15,909 nucleotides of DNA from Candidatus Hydrogenedentota bacterium (GTDB lineage: Bacteria; Hydrogenedentota; Hydrogenedentia; Hydrogenedentales; JAEUWI01): contig JAUIKJ010000013.1 in assembly GCA_030430835.1 (NCBI GenBank), positions 1 through 15,909 on the forward strand, read 5' to 3'. The notes under the pieces were generated by a model. It was not told the origin of the DNA, searched no databases, and worked only from the letters and a program-made list of their open reading frames with translations. A program made the position numbers and the translations under genes. Below, one piece after another: positions 1-7,300 of the stretch (position 1 is its first letter; every line of letters starts with the position of its first letter).

Positions 1-1051
1 TGTGAAGCAGCCCGAGGAAGCCCAGGCGGAAACCCAGGCCCAACGCGTCCGAACTGTCTGCCTTGTACTCGAAGGAGGCATCGTTCAGCTGCAGCTTCTC
101 GAGCGCATCGCGCAGGTCGTTGTAGTCCGTGTCCGCCGTGGGGTACAGACCGCAGAACACAAAGGGATGAATTTCCTTGTAGCCCGGCAGCGGCTTCGGC
201 GCCGGCTTGAGCGCATCCGTCACCGTGTCGCCGACCTTTACATCCTGCAGCGCCTTGATGTTGCAGATCATGTAGCCGACTTCGCCGGTCTCCAGCGCGC
301 TCTTCGGCGACCAGTCCGGCTTGAACACGCCGATCTCGGTGATCTCGTATTTCTGCCCGCCCTTCATCAGCAGGATCTTCTGGCCCTTCGCCAAGCGGCC
401 GTCCACCACGCGCATGTACACCACCACACCCCGGTAGGAGTTGTACACCGCATCAAAAATCAGCGCGCGCGGCGGGGCTGCAGGGGCGCCGCTGGGCGGC
501 GGCATTTGCGTCACAATCGCCTCGAGGATGTCCTCCGTGCCCACGCCCGTCTTCGCGCTCGCGGGAATCGCGAGATCCGGGTCCAGCCCAACCACGTCCC
601 GAATCTGTTCCTTCGCGCTGTCGATGTCGGCCGCGGGCAGGTCAATCTTGTTGATCACGGGTACGATCTCGAGATCCTGCTCCACCGCCTTGTAGGCGTT
701 GGCCAGGGTCTGCGCTTCCACGCCCTGCGCCGCATCGACGATGAGCAGCGCGCCTTCGCACGCCGCCATGCTGCGGGAGACCTCGTAGGCAAAGTCCACG
801 TGACCCGGTGTGTCGATCAGGTTGAGGATATACTCGTGACCATCTTTCGCGGTGTAGCGCATCTGCACGGCAACCGACTTGATCGTAATCCCGCGCTCGC
901 GCTCGATCTCCATCGTGTCGAGCGTCTGCTCCTTCAGGTTACGCGCGTCAATGGTCTGCGTCACCTGCAGCAGCCGGTCCGCGAGCGTCGACTTGCCGTG
1001 GTCGATGTGCGCAATGATGCAGAAGTTTCGTATGCGTTCTTGTGAAATCAT
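1..1051 (-). CDS. lepA: Elongation factor 4 (LepA), N-terminal 350 codons, cut by window edge
   Basis: LepA is a ribosome-associated translational GTPase that acts on stalled or mistranslocated ribosomes. The protein starts MISQERIRNFCIIAHIDHGK. GTPase motifs are visible in order: P-loop AHIDHGKST (residues 14-22), switch I region around ERERGITIKS (50-59), DTPGH (80-84), NKID (134-137) and SAK (165-167). A domain-2 segment with YRGVVVYMRV (about 206-215) follows. The last visible residues, GFRLGFLGLLH, match the LepA signature that opens domain 3, so the remaining roughly 250 residues of a normal ~600-residue LepA lie left of the window. It starts 24 bp after the recO stop, so the two are probably co-transcribed. 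Identity is certain; the only oddity is truncation by the window edge. Confidence 0.97.
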   Translation of the reverse strand, partial: MISQERIRNFCIIAHIDHGKSTLADRLLQVTQTIDARNLKEQTLDTMEIERERGITIKSVAVQMRYTAKDGHEYILNLIDTPGHVDFAYEVSRSMAACEGALLIVDAAQGVEAQTLANAYKAVEQDLEIVPVINKIDLPAADIDSAKEQIRDVVGLDPDLAIPASAKTGVGTEDILEAIVTQMPPPSGAPAAPPRALIFDAVYNSYRGVVVYMRVVDGRLAKGQKILLMKGGQKYEITEIGVFKPDWSPKSALETGEVGYMICNIKALQDVKVGDTVTDALKPAPKPLPGYKEIHPFVFCGLYPTADTDYNDLRDALEKLQLNDASFEYKADSSDALGLGFRLGFLGLLH

Positions 1052-1075
1052 GGCCCGTATCGTTGCGTTGCCGAC

Positions 1076-1798
1076 CTATCCGAACAACTCGTCCAGCACA
1101 CGCGTACTCTTGAAGCCCGTATCGAGCTGGTAGGCCGCATACTGCCGAATCAACTTATACAACTCCGGCATGTCCGTGTCCGCCGGACAGGCCGCTTCCG
1201 CCGCGGCGATCCGCCGCAACGCCGCGAGCAACTTCGGCGTCAGCCGCCGATCCGCGCGGCAGGTGCCGCATACCACCCCGCCATCCCAGGTAAAGCCCGC
1301 TGCATCGCCGATCACATTGCCGCAGGCGTGGCACTGGCCCAACTCCGGAGCAAACCCTGCGGAACCCAGCAACTGCAGCGCCTGCCAAACCGCATGCGCG
1401 CGGGCCGGTACCCGGCTTCGGTTCATACCCTCCAGCCCCCGCACCAGCGCGGCATACAGTGGCGCCGAGGGTTCGTTGTCGTGTGCCAGCCGCCCGGCAA
1501 TCTCCAGCGGAAAGGCCGCCCAGGCGCCGCGTTCAAAATCCGACTTCAACTGTGGGTAGCGATCCGCCACCGACGCCTCCGCCAAGGTCTGTACCTCGCG
1601 CCCGGCCTTCCAGTAGTAGACGAACTCGACCCGGTGAAAGGTGTCGAGCACCCCGGCCAACGCGCTGCCCTTGCGCCGCACCCCCTTCGCCATTACCGTC
1701 ACCCGCCCACGATCCGGCGTCAGGAGCGTCACCACCCGGCTCGTCTCACTGAAGTCCGTGCCACGCAGGACCACACCTTCGGTTTTTTCCTGGGCCAC
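1076..1798 (-). CDS. recO: DNA repair protein RecO
   Basis: RecO works with RecF and RecR to load RecA on SSB-coated single-stranded DNA during gap repair. The 240-residue product has the family's usual length. The N-terminal OB fold is recognisable from EGVVLRGTDFSETSRVVTLL (residues 7-26), followed by GRVTVMAKGVRRKGS. The C-terminal helical part carries a four-cysteine zinc site, CHAC at 156-159 and CGTC at 177-180, as in many RecO proteins. The start is GTG at 1796-1798, with GAGG about seven bases upstream (1806-1809). It is the first gene of a recO-lepA pair; a sigma-70-like promoter candidate lies about 100 bp upstream. Nothing is truncated or missing. Confidence 0.95.
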   Translation of the reverse strand: MAQEKTEGVVLRGTDFSETSRVVTLLTPDRGRVTVMAKGVRRKGSALAGVLDTFHRVEFVYYWKAGREVQTLAEASVADRYPQLKSDFERGAWAAFPLEIAGRLAHDNEPSAPLYAALVRGLEGMNRSRVPARAHAVWQALQLLGSAGFAPELGQCHACGNVIGDAAGFTWDGGVVCGTCRADRRLTPKLLAALRRIAAAEAACPADTDMPELYKLIRQYAAYQLDTGFKSTRVLDELFG

Positions 1799-1897
1799 GG
1801 TCGTGCCTCAGCGCGGAATCAAGGGAAACCCCCGCAATCATCGAGGGTCAAAAATCTGCTGCAAGATACCCCGGGACTACGCCCGCAGGAAGGCGAA

Positions 1898-1927
1898 ATC
1901 ATAGCATTAAGCCGCCAAAGCGGGCAA
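1898..1927 (-). promoter_or_regulatory. Candidate sigma-70-type promoter for recO-lepA
   Basis: On the minus strand, TTGCCC (1922-1927) and TATGAT (1898-1903) are separated by 18 bp. This gives a 4/6 match to the -35 consensus and 5/6 to the -10. The implied start near 1891 leaves a leader of roughly 90 nt before the recO GTG. It sits just beyond the terminator of the upstream propeller gene, where a new transcription unit would be expected. Consensus use in this phylum is assumed. Confidence 0.4.
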
Positions 1928-1953
1928 GAAACGCACGAAGAATAAAGAGGAAA

Positions 1954-1979
1954 GCCCGGCCCCCAAAAGGAGGCCGGGC
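1954..1979 (-). terminator. Intrinsic terminator after the propeller-protein gene
   Basis: A perfect 8-bp GC stem, GCCCGGCC (1954-1961) and GGCCGGGC (1972-1979), encloses a 10-nt loop. Read on the minus strand it is followed at once by a U-rich tract (TTTCCTCTTTATTC). It lies 27 bp after the propeller gene stop codon, so it should end that transcript before recO. Confidence 0.85.
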
Positions 1980-2006
1980 AGATGCTTGGCTCACGGCACC
2001 GGACGG

Positions 2007-4775
2007 CTATATCGTCCCCGGGCAGAAACCGTCTTCGGTCGGCGGGTCGGCCAGGGGGCAGAAGAAATAACCGCCGCTGTTGTAGAACTGGATCAGGCGG
2101 AGTAGCTCCGAAAGGCTGATGCTCCAGTCCTGCGGGTTGTAGTCGGACAGGTGCGGACAACAATCCTGGTCCGGATCTTCCGGGGCGTAGCCATCCTCAG
2201 TCCCCGGCGCGCAGCCGAATCCCGCTGAATTGAAGAATTGGATAACCCGCAGCAACTCGCTCAGATTGATGTTGTTGTCCCCATCCTGATCCGCCGTGTG
2301 GTATTCGCCGACTTCACAGGTCTCACCTTCACCCTCACCTTCGCCCTCACCTTCACCTTCGCCCTCACCTTCACCCTCACCCTCACCTTCACCTTCACCT
2401 TCCCCCTCACCTTCACCTTCGCCCTCACCTTCACCTTCGCCCTCACCTTCGCCTTCACCTTCAGCCGCCGCAGCCTCGATCGAGAGAACGTGGAAGCGGG
2501 CGGATATTTTGCGCGATGCCGCGTAGAGGAATGCCCCGTCTGGTGCGACAGCCATCCCCATGGGCTCCGCCAACGGATTCCAGTCCGCTTCCGTTACGGT
2601 ACCGGTCTGCGTCAAGACGCCCGAAACCGGATTGCGGTCATAGATTAGGATCTGTGAGGCACCCGTGTCGCTGAGGTACACCTTTTCGTCGTTGGGCAAG
2701 ATCGCCACGGACGTCGGTTCGTCTAGCGGCAAGAAATCGCCGCGTCGGGCATTGGCGATCATGTCTACGTACACGATTGTACCCGATACCAAGTTGCGCT
2801 CATAGACAGAAAGGCCGCCATAGCTCCGGATATCCACGCAGTACAAGAACTTGCCGTCGCTGGAAATATCGATATCGTAGACGAGGTTAATCCCATTCGC
2901 GCCGCCAACGCCCTGTGTCGTCTCACCAGTGAGCGTCAGTTTGCCGGTGTCGGTGTCGCGGGAGTACGCGCGGATCGAGTCTTCGCCGCCAACGTATACA
3001 TGGTTGTTGTCCGGCGCCACCGCGACCACGGTGGGACTGCGAATGCCCCCGGAAATATTGGCGAACTCTTCGTTGAAGGTGAGGGCCCCAGTCAACGGGC
3101 TACGATCGAAATTGACGAGGCCGTCATCCGTTCGGCTCACGGCGTATACGCTCTTGCCATCGGGCGAGACGTCGAGGTGCCGCACATCACCCAGTGCGGT
3201 GACCAGACCGATGTCGTCGACCACAGTCTGTACCAGATCGAGGGTGCCGTCCGCCGGGTCGATCAGGAACACGCCGACGGCATTGTCATCGGAACCCGCC
3301 GTATACAGGTGCTTCCCATCGTCGGAGATTGCGATGGTCGTTACGCCGAGAAGCCCCTGCCCCGGGTTGGCTGCCGCAGTGACGGACTCGACGAAACGCA
3401 GGGTGCCGGTGCCGAAGTCGCGGCGGAAAATTGCGATCGCCGAGCCGGTGTAGGTAACGCGATAGACGAATTCACCGCTCGGATTGGTTGCGACGCACAA
3501 CGATTGATCCAGATCCGTTGCTGCCTGATCGCCCTCGCGGTACACCTCAACAAAGGCCAGGGTGCTCTTCGCATCGCTGAAGGAAAATTGGCCGATGGCG
3601 TAGGGATCTTCCTGCGATACCGTGTAGAAATAAGCATCCTCCGGGCCGAAGACCACCGAGGTTGCCCGCTCCAGCCCGTCCGTCGCGGGTGCATTCTGGA
3701 CAATGGCCGTATCGAAAGTCAGCGCGCCCGTCGTCGTATTGCGACTGAAGGCCGCCACGCTGTTGTCCGCGAACCCGGACACCAGCATCGTCGTGCCATC
3801 CTGCGTAAAGGCCATCTCCCCCGCACCCTCGATGCCTTCGACGGCGGCATCGGTTTCAGAAACGACCTGAGAAAGAGTCAGGGCGCCGCTCGTCGTGTTG
3901 CGGTCAAAGACGTAGATCTTGTCATTGAAGAATTCGGTCACATAGACCTGATTGCCTTCCGGTCCCATGGCAATACTTCCCAGCAGGGCCCAGTCCTCCA
4001 GTCCAGTGTCGGCACCCGTATACGCCGCCACGTGCGACAGTTCGCCCGTACCCGGATCGCGCGAAAGCGCCACAAGCGCATTGTTCGCCCCCGACGCGAG
4101 GAAATAGAGGTGTTTGCCATCCGGCGCCATGACGAGTTCCTGCCCCGACTCCAGTTCCTCAAAGTCATAGGTTCCGGAGAGCACACTGTTCACGAAGGTC
4201 AAGGTGCCAAGCTGTGGATCGCGCGTGAAATGGGCGATGCTGTCAGAGGCGCCACCGACGACATACAGGTGCAGCTCGTCCGGCGACAGTACACAGGCCT
4301 TTGGGCGGGTCAGATTATAAATGCCACCCTCGCCTTCGATCAGTACTTGGATGGGGGTGAGTTCCCCGGAAACGGGGTCGCGGCTATAGACCCCCACACT
4401 GTTGGCGGCCAAACTCGAGGCGGACATGTAGAGAAAGCGCCCGTCGCTACTGAAGGCCGGATACTCCGGTGAATCGAGTTGATACACGCCATCTACACCG
4501 TCCGTATAGGTCTTGAGCCACGTCAGCGACCCATCGTCCGGACTGATAGCGAACAGCGCGAGGGTGTCATCCAGCAGCATACGCACATACAGGTGCCGGC
4601 CATCCGGCGACACAAAGGCCGACTGAGCACCTTCCAGGCCGCTGATACCCTCATCTTCCAGAATCACCTGGAAGCCCGACAGATCGCCGGGCGCCGCGAT
4701 GGCACCGCAGGCAACGAATACGGCCAGCAACGCTATGACCAGAATACGAACAAAAAAAGAACCTGATCTTGTCAC
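2007..4775 (-). CDS. Secreted double beta-propeller protein with Glu-Gly linker and dockerin-like C-terminal module
   Basis: A 922-residue exported protein. Residues 1-28 form a signal peptide (basic start, hydrophobic core LVIALLAVFVACGAIAA). Residues ~50-765 hold 14 repeats of about 52 residues, each with a core like SPDGRHLYV, SSDGRFLYM, APDGKHLYF or APDGAFLYA followed by a segment like SRDPxTGxLT. This is the YVTN/lactonase-type propeller pattern, and fourteen units suggest two seven-bladed propellers. Residues 772-818 are an unbroken alternating Glu-Gly run. Residues ~825-922 hold two calcium-loop-like plus helix segments (DQDGDNNINLSELLRVIQFF; DYNPQDWSISLSELLRLIQF), ending CPGTI. The GTG start is supported by AAGGAG at 4785-4790, nine bases upstream. 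The substrate is unknown: a binding or scaffold role is as likely as lactonase activity. The gene is 61 bp downstream of another protein with the same C-terminal module. Confidence 0.88.
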   Translation of the reverse strand: MTRSGSFFVRILVIALLAVFVACGAIAAPGDLSGFQVILEDEGISGLEGAQSAFVSPDGRHLYVRMLLDDTLALFAISPDDGSLTWLKTYTDGVDGVYQLDSPEYPAFSSDGRFLYMSASSLAANSVGVYSRDPVSGELTPIQVLIEGEGGIYNLTRPKACVLSPDELHLYVVGGASDSIAHFTRDPQLGTLTFVNSVLSGTYDFEELESGQELVMAPDGKHLYFLASGANNALVALSRDPGTGELSHVAAYTGADTGLEDWALLGSIAMGPEGNQVYVTEFFNDKIYVFDRNTTSGALTLSQVVSETDAAVEGIEGAGEMAFTQDGTTMLVSGFADNSVAAFSRNTTTGALTFDTAIVQNAPATDGLERATSVVFGPEDAYFYTVSQEDPYAIGQFSFSDAKSTLAFVEVYREGDQAATDLDQSLCVATNPSGEFVYRVTYTGSAIAIFRRDFGTGTLRFVESVTAAANPGQGLLGVTTIAISDDGKHLYTAGSDDNAVGVFLIDPADGTLDLVQTVVDDIGLVTALGDVRHLDVSPDGKSVYAVSRTDDGLVNFDRSPLTGALTFNEEFANISGGIRSPTVVAVAPDNNHVYVGGEDSIRAYSRDTDTGKLTLTGETTQGVGGANGINLVYDIDISSDGKFLYCVDIRSYGGLSVYERNLVSGTIVYVDMIANARRGDFLPLDEPTSVAILPNDEKVYLSDTGASQILIYDRNPVSGVLTQTGTVTEADWNPLAEPMGMAVAPDGAFLYAASRKISARFHVLSIEAAAAEGEGEGEGEGEGEGEGEGEGEGEGEGEGEGEGEGEGEGEGEGEGEGETCEVGEYHTADQDGDNNINLSELLRVIQFFNSAGFGCAPGTEDGYAPEDPDQDCCPHLSDYNPQDWSISLSELLRLIQFYNSGGYFFCPLADPPTEDGFCPGTI
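2322..2462 (-). repeat. Hexanucleotide tandem repeat encoding (Glu-Gly)n linker
   Basis: Forty-seven consecutive codons alternate Glu and Gly (24 Glu, 23 Gly). At DNA level this is a degenerate 6-bp tandem repeat mixing GAA/GAG with GGT/GGC/GGG, so the protein pattern is stricter than the DNA pattern. It joins the propellers to the C-terminal module and would be an extended, strongly acidic spacer. Two short Glu-Gly tracts of similar kind occur in the neighbouring secreted protein. Confidence 0.95.
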
Positions 4776-4823
4776 GTCAACTCTCTCCTTGTCGATTGTA
4801 GCTATTCAAATTGCGGCCAGACA

Positions 4824-4851
4824 CCGGGCCCCACGGCTAGGGCTGGCCCGG
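4824..4851 (-). terminator. Possible weak terminator or attenuating hairpin between the two secreted-protein genes
   Basis: Perfect 7-bp arms CCGGGCC (4824-4830) and GGCCCGG (4845-4851) enclose 14 nt and overlap the stop codon of the upstream gene (4837-4839). No clear U-run follows on the minus strand, so efficient termination is doubtful; it could lower read-through into the propeller gene or protect the 3' end of the mRNA. Confidence 0.3.
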
Positions 4852-7125
4852 ACAATAACCATCCTCCGTGGGCGGCACGGCGCCCGGGCACGCGTAATAG
4901 CCACCACTGTTGAAGAACTGGATCAACCGCAGCAATTCACTGAGATTGATCTGGAAATCCTGCGGGTTGTAGTCCGACGCGTGCGTGGCACAGGCCATCC
5001 CCCCCGGGCCCGGCTGGTAGCCGTCCTCCGTGGAGGCCGGTGGATCCGCGCAGGAAAACCCTGCAGAGTTGTAGAACTGGATTACGCGCAGCAGTTCGGA
5101 AAGGCTAATTAACAGGTTGCCGTTCTGGTCTGCCGTATGGAGCCCCCCGCCGACATCTTCGCCCTCGCCTTCGCCCTCGCCGGTGCCCTCGGCGAGCGTG
5201 GCCGTACAACGGGTCGTGTTGCCAATGCCGCCCACACTCAAAAAGCCGAGGTTGTACGCCCCGGCATCGCCCGCTGCGAAACTGGCAATGTTCGTGGCGG
5301 GGGTGTAGGAAACCGTATTGCCTGCCACGGAACTGGGATTCAGGGAGCTCAGGTTCACGACGCCCGCCCAGTTGGGCGCATCGGCCGTGAGCTGCGCCAC
5401 GGTGTCGGTCGCGTCGGGCTTCGCGTTCACCAATTCCACATTGACGTTCACGCTCTGCCCGATTGCCGGTGCCGCCGGATCGAAGGTGATGTTGCACGAT
5501 GCCGCCGCCCAGGTCGTCGTCACGGTGCAGGCCGCGCCCTCGGCAGCCTCCTTGATCAGCGTGATGGTGTATGTCGTGGAACGCTCATCCGGGTCCGGCG
5601 TGGCGTCACCCTGCGTATTCAAGACAATGTTGGTCTGGGTGCCGGCCTCCGCCGCGTGCGTCCCATCGTAACCGTCGCTGCTCTGGATACGAATCTCGTC
5701 CGTACCCGCCGGATGCGGCACGATGAAGGTGAGGTCGCCACCCACACCGCCGAAGTCGGCATCCCGGTAGTTGATCTGAATCGCCGTTCCCGCCGCCGTG
5801 CCGAGATTGTCCGCAACCATCGCGCCGTCGCAATCGAAGGCCTCGTTCGGCTGGCCCTCGCCCTCCCCTTCTCCTTCGGTTGCGCACATCGTGATCGGGC
5901 ATTCGTCGCCCACAGCGATCTCATCGATGACGATCACGTTGTCATCGTTCGCATTGTGGTGAAAGGCGATCCGGCAGGTCGCGTTCGCGTACCCGGCGGC
6001 CGTCAGATCAATGCTCCGCTCTACCCAGCCCACATTTTCACTGGCGATGGAGAAGAGTGCCGGGGTGCTCATGAAGTCGGCAATGTCGCTGCCCGTCGTA
6101 GAGATGCGCACTTCATAGCCATCCTGAAACGGCTGCGACTCGAAGGCGGTCGCCAACCAGCGCAGCGTGTCGTTCGCTCCAAGCGTAATCTCCGGCGAGA
6201 TCAGCCAGTTGTCCGCCTGGCCCGCCGGCGTAAACCAGGAACTGCTGTGCACCGACTGGTTATTCGCAATCTCCGGGCAATAGTGCGCCGTCTGCATGCC
6301 GGCGCTTACCCAATAGTCCAGATACCAACTATCCGGGCGCGCGTTGGCATCGTTGTTGCCGTCGTTATCGATCGTCGACCAGCCGGCCGGTAGCGCGACG
6401 CCTTCGAAGTCGGCATACAGACGGCAGTTTGCGATGCTTCCGTTCAAGGCAAAGCCGAGGTCCAGCTCCGGTGGCGGATTGTCCGCTTCACCGACTCCGC
6501 ATGTGGAAACCCGGCTGCCCCAGGCGCCAGTGCACGCGCCCCCCGCGATGAAGGTCTGGCTCTCGAACCAGGCACTTTCATTGCCATTCGCGACGCCGGA
6601 GTTCGCCGCCTGGGCGCTTTCGGTCCAGAACCACTGGCCACCGCCCTGATTGACCTGAACACACAGCCAATACGTGCCGGCCGGGAGAACCACGCCGTCC
6701 TCGGGCAAGGTAATCTGGAAGCTGCCCGCGCCCGGATTCACAAAGGCCCCGTTCTCGTAGGCGTAGATACTCCTCGCAGCCAGATTGGTGGTATCCGGCA
6801 GACCGCCATCGTCGCCGAGGATATAGACATTGATGCTGTCGGCCGTCGTTGGGTCCCCGCCGACACCGGTGTAGGTTCCCAGCACATCCACCGATTCGAT
6901 CCGCCAGGATCCATCCTGCACGGGAATCGTGAAGTCGTCGGCGGCCGCCGTGAAGTAGTCGGGAACGTCGGTAAAATTCTGGCTGGATACCCCGTAGGGC
7001 GACGGACTCACCACGCCCCCGATGGTGGAGAACAATACAGAGTTCTCGCCCGCGTGCGCGTTTCCGGCGCACAACGCCATCGATAGCATCCCCAGAAAAA
7101 CGGAACGTGTACGGCCTGTGATCAT
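4837..7125 (-). CDS. Secreted multidomain protein: choice-of-anchor-J-like domain, Glu-Gly linkers, dockerin-like C-terminal module
   Basis: I start this 762-residue protein at ATG 7123-7125: GGGAGG lies five bases upstream, and the product then opens with a clean signal peptide (MITGRTRSVFLGMLSMALCA, cleavage likely after AHA near residue 25). Residues ~27-235 form a beta-rich domain of unknown family. Residues ~236-407 resemble the choice-of-anchor J/cleaved-adhesin fold: YADFEGVALPAGW, DNWLISPEITL, then RIAFHHNANDDNVIVIDEIAVGD. A short Glu-Gly linker (417-424), a further beta-rich part (~430-645) with NVNVELVNA and paired cysteines, and a second Glu-Gly linker (~649-656) follow. The end (663-762) has two LSELLR(V/L)IQF(Y/F)NS segments and finishes in TEDGYCPG, like the neighbouring propeller protein. 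A role in surface display, adhesion or extracellular assembly is plausible; no catalytic motif was recognised. Confidence 0.85.
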   Translation of the reverse strand: MITGRTRSVFLGMLSMALCAGNAHAGENSVLFSTIGGVVSPSPYGVSSQNFTDVPDYFTAAADDFTIPVQDGSWRIESVDVLGTYTGVGGDPTTADSINVYILGDDGGLPDTTNLAARSIYAYENGAFVNPGAGSFQITLPEDGVVLPAGTYWLCVQVNQGGGQWFWTESAQAANSGVANGNESAWFESQTFIAGGACTGAWGSRVSTCGVGEADNPPPELDLGFALNGSIANCRLYADFEGVALPAGWSTIDNDGNNDANARPDSWYLDYWVSAGMQTAHYCPEIANNQSVHSSSWFTPAGQADNWLISPEITLGANDTLRWLATAFESQPFQDGYEVRISTTGSDIADFMSTPALFSIASENVGWVERSIDLTAAGYANATCRIAFHHNANDDNVIVIDEIAVGDECPITMCATEGEGEGEGQPNEAFDCDGAMVADNLGTAAGTAIQINYRDADFGGVGGDLTFIVPHPAGTDEIRIQSSDGYDGTHAAEAGTQTNIVLNTQGDATPDPDERSTTYTITLIKEAAEGAACTVTTTWAAASCNITFDPAAPAIGQSVNVNVELVNAKPDATDTVAQLTADAPNWAGVVNLSSLNPSSVAGNTVSYTPATNIASFAAGDAGAYNLGFLSVGGIGNTTRCTATLAEGTGEGEGEGEDVGGGLHTADQNGNLLISLSELLRVIQFYNSAGFSCADPPASTEDGYQPGPGGMACATHASDYNPQDFQINLSELLRLIQFFNSGGYYACPGAVPPTEDGYCPGQP

Positions 7126-7154
7126 GGCTTCCTCCCACGCGCCGCAAATGGCGC

Positions 7155-7202
7155 GGTGTCCCCTTCGAAGCACGGTGTTCCCCTTCCAGCTTCGAAGCAC
7201 GG
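7155..7202. repeat. Short imperfect direct repeat containing TTCGAA palindromes
   Basis: CTTCGAAGCACGG occurs at 7163-7175 and again at 7190-7202, each preceded by GGTGT(T)CCCCTT. The second unit carries 8 extra bases. The core GCTTCGAAGC (7189-7198) is a perfect 10-bp palindrome. The repeat lies between rmlB and the secreted-protein gene, about 30 bp upstream of the latter's start, so it would sit in that gene's leader or promoter region. The rest of the 175-bp gap shows no clear promoter or terminator. Confidence 0.7.
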
Positions 7203-7300
7203 CTACTCAATGGGACAGCGCATTTGCGTGTCTACCCCAAAGGCGGCATTGTCACATAATTCTGTGGGGATTAACAGGCCCGTGCGCACAGGCAGTGGTC

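Noticed and set aside
2..1045. 347-codon open frame on the plus strand
   Set aside because: It is the antisense shadow of lepA; the protein is Arg/His/Val rich with no recognisable family, as expected opposite a GC-rich gene.
2296..2526. Plus-strand frame with a long Pro-Ser repeat
   Set aside because: It is the reverse-strand reading of the Glu-Gly tract; no start signal or domain.
3000..4472. 490-codon open frame on the plus strand
   Set aside because: Lies wholly opposite the propeller gene, whose repeats, signal peptide and ribosome site are convincing.
4788..4800. TACAAT (minus strand) as a -10 box for the propeller gene
   Set aside because: A start from it would fall within the ribosome site, and no -35 is present at a suitable distance.
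5137..6393. 418-codon open frame on the plus strand
   Set aside because: Antisense to the 762-aa secreted protein, with shadow-like composition.
7126..7200. N-terminal extension of the 762-aa protein to 7200
   Set aside because: The extension runs through the TTCGAA direct repeat and would bury the signal peptide; the ATG at 7125 has a good ribosome site.
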